NCBI RefSeq assembly: GCF_001699815.1
Contig: NZ_MCGB01000061.1
Location: forward strand, 248,001-312,000
Origin: Ralstonia pickettii
Lineage (GTDB): Bacteria; Pseudomonadota; Gammaproteobacteria; Burkholderiales; Burkholderiaceae
Direction of reading: 5' to 3'
DNA length: 64,000 nt
The notes beneath the pieces were generated by a model that was given only the letters and a program-made list of their open reading frames with translations, made no database searches and was not told the DNA's origin. The position numbers were made by a program, and so were the translations under genes. The first letter of the stretch is position 1. Each line of letters starts with the position of its first letter. Positions 56,362 through 64,000 of this stretch are shown here, piece after piece.

Positions 56362-57978
56362 TCAGGCGTCGGCCAATGCGAATTCGGCCACGCGCTCGCC
56401 GATAACGATGGCAAGCGCATTCGTGTTGGTGGACGCGATGGAGGGCATGATGCTGCAATCCGCGACACGCAGCCCGCTGACCCCGTGTACGCGCAGCCAC
56501 GGATCAACCACTGATTGTGAGGTGTCAGCCCCCATCCTGCAGGTACCGACTGGGTGGTAGGCCGTAGCGCTGGTCGCCCGCATGTACTCGATCAGTGCCT
56601 CATCCGACATTGCGCGACGACCGGGGCGCAGCTCTTCGAGCAGCCAACGGGCCAGTGGGGCAGCAGAGGCAACTTGGCGCAGCTTGCGCAGCGCCACCAG
56701 GCTGGTTTCGATATCCCGCGGATCGGTGAAATGGTTAGATATCAGCTTTGGCGCGGCGGCCGGGTCGGCATTGGCAATGTGGCACGACCCGCGCGAATAG
56801 GGGCTGATTTGGAATGACGCAAGTGTCACGCCATCGAATGAGTCCAGGCGTGTCATCGACTTGCCGCGATTGCCTGGCGCACTGGCTTGCTGGAGCTGCA
56901 GTTTGATCTGTGCATTGTTGTCGGCGGGGTTGTGCGGCACGAATCCATGCGCAGTCATGGTCGCCGAGGTCAATCGGCCGTCACGGCGGAGCAGCCAGCG
57001 CGCCCCATCCAGCAGTTTCCCGATCGGGCTGTTCAACCTCCGGTTCCAACTGATGCCCGGCTTGCACCGGAACGTGATCGGACTGTAGACGTGTTCGGAG
57101 AGGTTTTCGCCAACCATAGGTAGCTCGTGCAACAGCGGAATCCCTGCCGCATCCAGCACTTCACGCCGGCCGATGCCCGACAGCTCCAGTAGCTGCGCAG
57201 AATTGAAGGTACCGCCGCACAGGATCACCTCCTTGCGCGCATGCAGCGTCAGCTCACGCCCCTCGGCCCGCGCCACGATGCCGCAGGCATGTTTGCCCTG
57301 CGTCAGCACACGCGTGGCCAACACGCCCGTCATGATCGTCAGATTGGGCAGGCCCTTGTTGGGATCGAGATAAGCCTCGCGCATGCTAGAGCGCAATCCC
57401 CGGCGTGTATTGAATTGAACGTAGCTGCCGCCGATCCCGCCGGCGTTGTAGTCCCTGACCCGCTTGCCCACGCCGGATGCCTGCAAGGCGTCGAGGAATG
57501 CGTCGGGGCCTTCGTCCACCGGCTGGAACTCCGTGACGCCAACGGGTCCGTTCAGTCCACGATACATCGGATCACCCTTGGCATAGTTCTCGATCTTGCG
57601 GAACCAATGTGCCAGGTCGGCCCAGCCCCAGCCGGGGCAGCCATCCTGGGCCCACAGGTCATATTCGCGCGGCGTGCCGTGCACCCACATCATGCCGTTG
57701 ACGGTGGAACAGCCTCCCACCACCCAACCGCGCGGCCAGTAGATTCGGCGGCTGTTGAGTTGCGGGTCTGGCTCGGTAAAGAAGTCGCGAATATAGATGC
57801 CCTTGGCAAGCAAGGTGCCGACGCCGATCGGGATGCGCGACCAGAAGCTAGTGTCGGGCGGTCCTGCCTCCAGCAGCAGGACCCGGTGCTTTGCTGCTTG
57901 TGCCAGGCGCACCGCAGCCGCCGCGCCGGCGGAACCCGCGCCGACGACGATGAAGTCGAACGTATCTGTCTCATTCAT
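56362..57978 (-). CDS. GMC-family FAD alcohol/choline-type oxidoreductase
   Basis: 538 aa from ATG 57978, with GGAG eight bases upstream. FAD binding: DFIVVGAGSAGAAAAVRLAQ near the N-terminus. GMC signatures are GWVVGGCSTVNGMMWVHG and CGGTFNSAQLLELSGIG. The catalytic region is AYHPVGTCRMG with the active His, followed by LRVADCSIMPSI. It oxidises a primary alcohol to an aldehyde, which the neighbouring aldehyde dehydrogenase can take to the acid. The substrate is unknown; related enzymes act on choline, long-chain alcohols and polyethylene glycols. Confidence 0.9.
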   Translation of the reverse strand: MNETDTFDFIVVGAGSAGAAAAVRLAQAAKHRVLLLEAGPPDTSFWSRIPIGVGTLLAKGIYIRDFFTEPDPQLNSRRIYWPRGWVVGGCSTVNGMMWVHGTPREYDLWAQDGCPGWGWADLAHWFRKIENYAKGDPMYRGLNGPVGVTEFQPVDEGPDAFLDALQASGVGKRVRDYNAGGIGGSYVQFNTRRGLRSSMREAYLDPNKGLPNLTIMTGVLATRVLTQGKHACGIVARAEGRELTLHARKEVILCGGTFNSAQLLELSGIGRREVLDAAGIPLLHELPMVGENLSEHVYSPITFRCKPGISWNRRLNSPIGKLLDGARWLLRRDGRLTSATMTAHGFVPHNPADNNAQIKLQLQQASAPGNRGKSMTRLDSFDGVTLASFQISPYSRGSCHIANADPAAAPKLISNHFTDPRDIETSLVALRKLRQVASAAPLARWLLEELRPGRRAMSDEALIEYMRATSATAYHPVGTCRMGADTSQSVVDPWLRVHGVSGLRVADCSIMPSIASTNTNALAIVIGERVAEFALADA

Positions 57979-58235
57979 TCTTGTACTCCAGCCTCCACGC
58001 GCAGGGGCATTGGGGACCAGGCTTCCGTCTCGCCATCGCACCTGCCGGACGCGGCTCCGGCACGGTATCCGTTCGCGCGATGCTCGATGGAAGCCTAATT
58101 GCAATTCTGGCGGTGATATTCCGCGATTCGCAAGACGCTTTGCGAGATTCGGGATCGCGCCGGTCAGATGTCATGGGCTTAGCGCATTTCCTGTGCCAAT
58201 CAAGTCTTTGAGGTCACACTCGTACGCTGCTGGGT

Positions 58236-59663
58236 CTAGCGCTGCGAGATGAATTTGGTGACTAGGTAGCCATCGAAGGTCTCCGTACCGCCTTCGCTGC
58301 CAATGCCACTGTCCTTCACGCCGCCGAAGGGTGTCTCGGGTAACGAACTGCCGAAATGGTTGACATTGACCATGCCCGCCTCCAGCCCGTTGGAGACGCG
58401 GGTGGCTGTCTCCAGCGAGCGCGTGAAGACGTAGGATGCGAGCCCGAAGGGCAGGCTGTTGGCTCGCACTAGCACTTCCTCCAGAGTACGGAACGGCACA
58501 ACAGGCGCGATTGGCCCGAACGGCTCCTCCTGCATCAGCCGGGCCGTATCCGGCAGATTGGTGATGACCGTCGGCGGAAAGAAGTTGCCGGCGCCGGGCA
58601 GCCGCTGGCCTCCGTTGACCACCGTAGCGCCGCGCCCGACGGCATCGGCCACCAGGCCCTCCATCGCTGCCACGCGGCCAGGGTGCGCCAGCGGCCCCAT
58701 CTCGGTGTTGGCTTCCAGGCCATTGCCCACACGAACACGCTTGAGCTCGGCAACAAAGAAGTCGAGAAATGCAGCGTACACGTGCCGCTGGACATAAAAG
58801 CGCGTAGGTGCAATGCAAACCTGGCCTGCATTGCGGACCTTGAAGCGCGCGAGCATCATCGCGGCGCGGGGAATATCGGCATCGTCGAATACGATCACCG
58901 GCGAATGTCCGCCCAGTTCCATGGTCACCCGCTTCATATGGGCGCCCGCAAGCGCTGCCAGTTGACGCCCCACGGCCACGGAGCCGGTAAAGGAAATCTT
59001 GCGCACGATGGGCGAGCGGATTAGATAGTCCGATATCTCTGCCGGCTTGCCCCACACTAGGCTCAGGCAGCCTGGCGGCAGGCCGGCGTCGTGGAACATT
59101 TCGGCAATCGCCATGACCGCGCTGGGCGAATCCTCCGGTCCCTTGAGGATGATGGTGCAGCCCGCACCGAGCGCTGCAGCCACCTTGCGAATGGCTTGGT
59201 TGTACGGGAAGTTCCACGGTGTGAACGCGGCGCAGACGCCGACGGGCTCGCGCAGTACCATCTGGCGGACGTCCGGCTCGCGTGGCGGGATGATCCGGCC
59301 ATAGATGCGGCGGCATTCCTCCGCATGCCAGTCGGCATGATCGGCGCAAGCGATCACCTCGGTCATCGCTTCCGCAAGCGGCTTGCCCTGGTCGAGCGTC
59401 ATATTGCGCGCGATCTCCGGCGCACGTTCGCGTGACAGCTGAGCTACCCGCCTGAGCACCGCGCTGCGCTCCAGGGGCGAAGTACGGCGCCAGTCTTGGA
59501 AGGCCCGCTCGGCCGAGGCAAGTGCCGCATCGAGGTCCTCGCGCGTGGCATGCGGCAAATGTCCTATGACTTGGCCCGTGGCTGGGTCAAGCACCTCCTG
59601 CCGATGCCGACCTTCAGAAACGAACTCTCCGTCGATGTAGAGCGACAGCTTGCGGTACCCCAT
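58236..59663 (-). CDS. NAD(P)-dependent aldehyde dehydrogenase
   Basis: 475 aa from ATG 59663. Catalytic residues are present: Asn151 in FTPWNFPYN, Glu249 in MELGGHSP and Cys283 in GQVCIAPTR. Cofactor loops read FTGSVAVGR and ILKGPEDSP. The PF-G-P-(I/V)-APV segment in the C-terminal half is as in succinate-semialdehyde-type ALDHs. It probably oxidises the aldehyde produced by the GMC enzyme. The longer upstream open frame overlaps the DUF3604 gene and is not used. Confidence 0.9.
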   Translation of the reverse strand: MGYRKLSLYIDGEFVSEGRHRQEVLDPATGQVIGHLPHATREDLDAALASAERAFQDWRRTSPLERSAVLRRVAQLSRERAPEIARNMTLDQGKPLAEAMTEVIACADHADWHAEECRRIYGRIIPPREPDVRQMVLREPVGVCAAFTPWNFPYNQAIRKVAAALGAGCTIILKGPEDSPSAVMAIAEMFHDAGLPPGCLSLVWGKPAEISDYLIRSPIVRKISFTGSVAVGRQLAALAGAHMKRVTMELGGHSPVIVFDDADIPRAAMMLARFKVRNAGQVCIAPTRFYVQRHVYAAFLDFFVAELKRVRVGNGLEANTEMGPLAHPGRVAAMEGLVADAVGRGATVVNGGQRLPGAGNFFPPTVITNLPDTARLMQEEPFGPIAPVVPFRTLEEVLVRANSLPFGLASYVFTRSLETATRVSNGLEAGMVNVNHFGSSLPETPFGGVKDSGIGSEGGTETFDGYLVTKFISQR

Positions 59664-59764
59664 CAAGTTCTTCTCCGTGCTTGTTCTCTTAGGCGGCGAT
59701 GCGCAATCGTGGTAGCAGGCACGGGGCACGCCTGGTATGAGCGGCCATACACCGTGTGCAAGCG

Positions 59765-62020
59765 TCAATCGATCAGGTACACGGGCGAAGACCAAGTGAG
59801 ATGGCCATCCTCGGTCACGGCGCGCACATACAAGGCGTTGTCACCCGTCTCGTTCAACGGCACTACGGCTTCGCCGACGTAGGACAGCATCCGGTTCTCT
59901 TCGGGCAGGCGGTAGACACGTGCCCTGCGCCCCAGGCCGCCTGCCTCGAACACCGTGTCTTCACCGCTCACCTCGTCGATCGGCAGGACCATCTGCACGG
60001 GTCCTGTGTTCAGACGCAACTCGCCGCCACTGGCCTGATCCAGCCACAGCTCGATCCCGCCAAAGCCGCCGGTCGTCAGGTATTCCCAGCGCACGTTGTG
60101 CTTATCCTCAAGCAGCAGGCGCTTGTCCAGGTTCCACCAGTTGATGCCGTCGATGCGTTCGATCGCGTTGCCGGATACCTCCAGGCTTCCGTCCCAGATG
60201 GTTTGGCGGCCGCGGCCGCGATATTCCGAGCCCTCCCAGATCAGCCGGATGCGGCGACTGCGCGATGCATCGAACGTTGGACGGACAGTCTGGACGACGC
60301 GCGTCCGGTTACGAATCTCGAGTCGGTCGATCGGCGAGCCGCTATGGAGTTCCACCTTGAAAGTCGCCTCCTTACCGGCATAGCTTGCGATATCACCCAT
60401 GGAGAGCGAGGAGGTTTGCGCCACCACCCGGCCGCCCATCTGCGGGTCGTCGCTATAGAGCGCTGCGCTTTCATCAACCTGTACGCCGACGTCAAGGAAC
60501 AGGCGGCTTCCGGTCGTCGCGTAATGGCGCCGCTTGCGCAGGGCCTCTAGGATGGCCGGCCGTGTCAGCCCGGTCGCCTGCAGACAACTCAGGCCACCGT
60601 ATGCGCCAAACAACGAGGCGCCCGGATGGCTGGCGCCGTGCCGGCCTTTGTGGCCATCGGAATTCGCGAGAATGCCCACGCGATAGCCTTGATCGAAAGC
60701 ATCCTCCAACAACCACTCGAACGTGCCCCAGTCGGAATGAATCTCGATGGATTTCTCAATGCGGATATCGTGCGCCATCTTAATGTCTGCATAGCGCCCG
60801 CCGATATGGGCGAAGACGACACAGTCCTCGTGCGCCAGCTTCTCGAACAGTTCGTTCGCGCTATGGGCGTCGGTGTCCGCATCGGCCAAATCTTCGACCA
60901 GGGCATGGTGAGACCGGTGAAGGGTGCAGCCTTCCTTCGCATACAGTACATTTCGGTCGCCCCCCAGGCCGGTGTTGCCCGACCATTCGTAGCCGGGGAA
61001 GATGATGAACCTGCCGTCCTTGTTGAACTCGGCGGTGAGCCGGTTGAGCTCATGCCAGAAAGGCAGCGTGATCTGGAAGTCGTTGCCCTGGTGGCTCATG
61101 ACATCGAGGAACGCGCGGTCGCGCGCGAATTCGATCAGTTCCCGGGCGGAATTGGTCCCGATCGTTTCCTCGGACTGGCCATGCAGATCTGCCCAGTAGG
61201 TAAGCCGCTCGGCATTGGCAACAATCTTGACCGGATTGGAGCGCGCGACGACTTCTCCTGCCCGATTGGCGATCTCGAAGGTCAACAGCCCGGGCGTGTT
61301 GCAGGACAATCCGTCGATGGTACAAGCATGTGTACCTCGCTTGACGTCGATTGCATCCGGTATGCCGTCCACCGGCATGGAGGCCCGCAGGTGAAAGCGC
61401 CCCGCGATCCTGTCGCTCGGGTTACCCCATTTATCCTCGCCCTTGAAGCCCAGCCGGAAGGACTCTCCGGCGCGGCATAGAGTGGGCGCCAGCAGCTTGC
61501 GGCTTACAGCGGGTCCTGCCACGACGGCGATGACCGGCTGCACGGGCAACTCGATATATGTGTAAGTAGCCCACGGGTCGACTAGCACTTTGAACTCGAA
61601 GGTGGATTCGCAGAAGGTCTGCACGCGCAACCCGGGGGAGCCGCCGCGACGATCGCCGAAGCGTACGGTGATCTGGTCGCCTTCGCGCAGAAAGCCCTTC
61701 ACCACCCGGATCATCAGCGTCTTGTCCCACGGTCGAACGTTGCGCTTACCGTCGTACTCCAGTGCCAGGATTGCGCCGTTGCTGGCCTTCGCAGTGACGT
61801 AGTTCGGCGCGGTCGGATCGGTGAACTGCGGTTTGCCCATATCGCTCGCAAACCGGTGGACGATCTTCAGGCTACCCGTATCGTCGATACCGAAGTAGCC
61901 GGCCGTGTACGTCAGCACAAACTCTTGAAAACTGCCCGCTTCGAAGGCGCCGGACGGCGTAACGGTGGCAGTGCCGGCCCTGTGGGCCATGTACGTGCTG
62001 GGGTATGCGGAGTGTGTCAT
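59765..62020 (-). CDS. DUF3604 (PHP-like metal-dependent hydrolase) protein
   Basis: 751 aa from ATG 62020; a GTG at 62062 is the alternative. The N-terminal third consists of beta-sandwich-like segments. The metallo-domain begins [22 protein letters not shown] and continues with [35 protein letters not shown] and [15 protein letters not shown]. The His/Asp clusters are as in PHP-fold phosphoesterases and amidohydrolases. DUF3604 proteins are common in catabolic clusters of proteobacteria, with no settled reaction. No signal peptide is seen. Transcribed with the GMC/ALDH genes. Confidence 0.85.
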   Translation of the reverse strand: MTHSAYPSTYMAHRAGTATVTPSGAFEAGSFQEFVLTYTAGYFGIDDTGSLKIVHRFASDMGKPQFTDPTAPNYVTAKASNGAILALEYDGKRNVRPWDKTLMIRVVKGFLREGDQITVRFGDRRGGSPGLRVQTFCESTFEFKVLVDPWATYTYIELPVQPVIAVVAGPAVSRKLLAPTLCRAGESFRLGFKGEDKWGNPSDRIAGRFHLRASMPVDGIPDAIDVKRGTHACTIDGLSCNTPGLLTFEIANRAGEVVARSNPVKIVANAERLTYWADLHGQSEETIGTNSARELIEFARDRAFLDVMSHQGNDFQITLPFWHELNRLTAEFNKDGRFIIFPGYEWSGNTGLGGDRNVLYAKEGCTLHRSHHALVEDLADADTDAHSANELFEKLAHEDCVVFAHIGGRYADIKMAHDIRIEKSIEIHSDWGTFEWLLEDAFDQGYRVGILANSDGHKGRHGASHPGASLFGAYGGLSCLQATGLTRPAILEALRKRRHYATTGSRLFLDVGVQVDESAALYSDDPQMGGRVVAQTSSLSMGDIASYAGKEATFKVELHSGSPIDRLEIRNRTRVVQTVRPTFDASRSRRIRLIWEGSEYRGRGRQTIWDGSLEVSGNAIERIDGINWWNLDKRLLLEDKHNVRWEYLTTGGFGGIELWLDQASGGELRLNTGPVQMVLPIDEVSGEDTVFEAGGLGRRARVYRLPEENRMLSYVGEAVVPLNETGDNALYVRAVTEDGHLTWSSPVYLID

Positions 62021-62162
62021 CGTGGGCTTCACAGTAGTCAACAAGAGTCTAGGCAGACCCACACCCCGCCTTTTGCAAATCTTCGAAAGTGCGTGCCGAA
62101 TTTCGCAAATCGTCTGATAAGTCCCCCTCTACCATGGCGGCCTGAAGGATTGAGGATTCGCC

Positions 62163-63578
62163 ATGCCGCACGCCCCGTTGCCATCTGCCGATAGAAGCGG
62201 CTCGCTCGCGCTGCTGCAGCGGTTGGCTATGTGGCTGCCACTCCAGCGCGCGCACCTGCTTCTTGTGCTGGCCGGCGCGCTGGGCTGCATCGGAGCGCTG
62301 GCGACGATTCTCTTCCGCGAATGCCTGCGGGTGTTGCAGTGGTGGCTTTCCCGCACCGACCAGGATTTGGTGGCCGTGGCACGAGCGCTGCCGTGGTGGG
62401 CTCGGGTGCTGGTGCCCACTGTGGGAGGTCTGTTGGCCGGACTGCTTCTGCAGATCGGCTCGAAATGGATCTCGCGCAACGGCTCGGAAGACTATATGGA
62501 AGCAATCGCCATCGGCGACGGTGTGCTCAGTGCGCGACAGAGCCTGCTGCGCAGCGCTTCCTCCCTGTGCTCAGTGGCCAGCGGAGCGTCGATTGGGCGC
62601 GAAGGGCCAATGGTGCAACTGGCCGCATTGTGCGGCTCGCTCGCCGGCCGGGTGCTGCGCCGCGTGACGATGATTTCGACCGACCAGTTGCGCCTGCTCG
62701 TGGCATGCGGCGCGGCCGCAGGTTTGACCTCGGCCTACAACGCGCCGATCGCCGGCGCGGTGTTCGTGTGCGAGATCGTCTACGGTTCGATTACCACCGC
62801 CAAGCTCGGCCCGATGCTGATTGCCACGGTGATGTCAGACATCGTTGTGCGTCAGTTCTTTGGCTACGGCGCGGCATATGCGATGCCGCATTTCAATTTC
62901 GTTTCCGGCTGGGAGGTGTTCACGTATCTCGGCCTAGGGCTTGCGGCTGGTATGGCGGGGCCGTTGCTGCTGGTGCTGATTGACCGTGCGCGTGATGGCT
63001 TCCTGCATATTCCATTGCCGTTTGCAGTGCGGATGGCGCTAGGCGGGCTGGTGGTGGGCGTGTTCTCGGTGAAGGTGCCCGAGGTGTGGGGCAACGGCTA
63101 CAGCGTGGTCAACAGCTTTCTGCACGAGCCGTGGCAGTGGCAGGGGGTGACGCTGGTGCTGCTGTGCAAGGTTCTTGCGACTGCCGCCAGTGCTGGCTCA
63201 GGTGCGGTGGGCGGCATCTTCACACCCACGCTTTTCTGCGGCGCAGCGCTGGGCCTTCTGTATGGCTCGGCCATGCATGCGCTGCTGCCCGCTGCCGCGG
63301 CCGTTCCAGCAAGCTATGCGATCGTCGGCATGGGAGCACTGCTGGCGGCTACGACGCACGCGCCACTCATGTCGATCCTGATGATCTTCGAGATGACGCT
63401 GAGCTATCAGGTCGTGTTGCCGCTGATGCTGGCATGCATGACCGGCTATGTGACCGCGAACGCGGCAGGCGCACCTTCCGTGTATGCGCGTTCGCTTGCG
63501 CGCGACCAAGGCGTGGGCGAGAAGCAAGCAAAAGATGCAAGTGTCGCCTGGGCTTCTGACCTGAAGCGACCTCAATAA
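62163..63578 (+). CDS. ClC-family chloride channel / H+/Cl- exchanger
   Basis: 471 aa with about ten or more hydrophobic segments. The gating motif GREGP (145-149, gating Glu147) is present. The internal-proton glutamate position is filled by Glu204 in FVCEIVYG, and the anion-site region GGIFTPTLFCG is complete. The usual GSGIP element is replaced by NGSEDYMEA. The conserved Glu pair suggests an exchanger rather than a passive channel, but this is inference. It lies divergent from DUF3604 and probably belongs to conserved chromosome. Confidence 0.88.
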   Translation: MPHAPLPSADRSGSLALLQRLAMWLPLQRAHLLLVLAGALGCIGALATILFRECLRVLQWWLSRTDQDLVAVARALPWWARVLVPTVGGLLAGLLLQIGSKWISRNGSEDYMEAIAIGDGVLSARQSLLRSASSLCSVASGASIGREGPMVQLAALCGSLAGRVLRRVTMISTDQLRLLVACGAAAGLTSAYNAPIAGAVFVCEIVYGSITTAKLGPMLIATVMSDIVVRQFFGYGAAYAMPHFNFVSGWEVFTYLGLGLAAGMAGPLLLVLIDRARDGFLHIPLPFAVRMALGGLVVGVFSVKVPEVWGNGYSVVNSFLHEPWQWQGVTLVLLCKVLATAASAGSGAVGGIFTPTLFCGAALGLLYGSAMHALLPAAAAVPASYAIVGMGALLAATTHAPLMSILMIFEMTLSYQVVLPLMLACMTGYVTANAAGAPSVYARSLARDQGVGEKQAKDASVAWASDLKRPQ

Positions 63579-63894
63579 GCGAATCCGAGCTAGGCGCGTT
63601 CCTTGGGCCCCGAGGCAACGTCAACGTCCCCTTTTCATAAGAGCCGACATGGTTCATATAGACGGATTAAAGCAGCGACCCGAGACAATGCGCGGCCATC
63701 TTCCGTTGAAACGGTGACCGGGATGGGCATCGGGAATTCCACGTGGGCGGCGAAATTCCTGTTGGTGTGGTGGCTGGTCGCTGCAGGGAAGCGCGAGATG
63801 GTCGTATTTGCACGAACCGGTACTAATGCCGAAGCGCAAGACCGCCAGAACGGTTGGCAACGGGGTGATGGCGTATTTCTTAAGTGAGAGTGAA
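63579..63894. other. Interval after the ClC gene
   Basis: 316 bases with overlapping weak open frames on both strands and no recognisable similarity. Near its end the sequence contains AGTGAGAGTGAA just before a new start codon. Confidence 0.35.
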
Positions 63895-64000
63895 ATGGGA
63901 CAAATGACGGAACAAGAACAGCCAAATGAAAATGAAAACTTCGAAATACACGATTCGCCGATTGGAGTCAATAAAATTGACGCCTTTCGAGGCGAAATAG
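63895..64000 (+). CDS. Start of an unknown gene, partial (runs off window end)
   Basis: ATG 63895 opens a frame reading MGQMTEQEQPNENENFEIHD and further to the window edge. It is acidic, Asn/Glu-rich and AT-richer than neighbouring core genes. Only about 35 codons are visible. Confidence 0.35.
   Translation, partial: MGQMTEQEQPNENENFEIHDSPIGVNKIDAFRGEI

Noticed and set aside
63817-63831. Third copy of the IS right end near the window end
   Set aside because: Only about a dozen bases resemble GGTACTAATTCCGG, and the terminal GGGTCA is missing; probably chance.

Overview
The window reads as a GC-rich beta-proteobacterial chromosome, most likely Ralstonia or a close relative in the Burkholderiaceae. 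Three things point there: gene order in the left part (mpl-yqiA-ubiC-RNase II-tonB on one strand, tlpA-aroQ-accB-accC-prmA-zinc-ribbon protein-tpx on the other), an Ala/Lys/Pro-rich histone H1-like protein, and the overall high GC. This identification is inference; no rRNA or other taxonomic marker lies in the window.

Positions 1-24.7 kb look like conserved chromosome. They hold cell-wall recycling (mpl), ubiquinone synthesis (ubiC), RNA decay, a TonB-like protein, shikimate and fatty-acid synthesis (aroQ, accBC), thiol peroxidase, a PfkB sugar/nucleoside kinase, surface lipoproteins, a chemoreceptor, an EamA exporter and an M14-like DUF2817 protein. Between the histone-like gene and two Gly/Ala/Ser-rich lipoproteins lies about 1.7 kb without a convincing gene, part of it with a very unusual word composition.

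From about 24.85 to 37.7 kb there is a Tn7-like transposon. Its complete transposition module is tnsA, tnsB, tnsC and a large tniQ/tnsD whose C-terminal half appears to carry six tandem helix-turn-helix units. The cargo includes two divergent, tightly overlapping three-gene cassettes that share one promoter region. Leftward run a TIGR04255-family protein, an HTH protein and a zeta-toxin-like kinase. Rightward run a single-unit multiubiquitin-type beta-grasp protein, a ThiF/E1-like adenylating enzyme and a DUF6527-type metal-binding protein. I infer that this is a defence or stabilisation island.

From 37.7 to about 52 kb the DNA is mosaic, in places AT-rich and decayed. It contains a truncated SRAP gene, an RTX-type gene collapsed by an internal deletion, a frameshifted flavin amine oxidase, and an isolated set of axial flagellar genes (flagellin, hook, distal rod, HAP1). 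A second, intact amine oxidase follows. Matching IS3-type right-end remnants, in the same orientation, lie on both sides of this 10-kb block.

From 52 to 62 kb there is a catabolic-looking cluster: an unknown alpha/alpha-toroid-like protein, a LysR regulator, an MFS transporter, a GMC alcohol oxidoreductase, an aldehyde dehydrogenase and a DUF3604 protein. A ClC chloride channel/exchanger gene follows, and the window ends inside an AT-richer small open frame.
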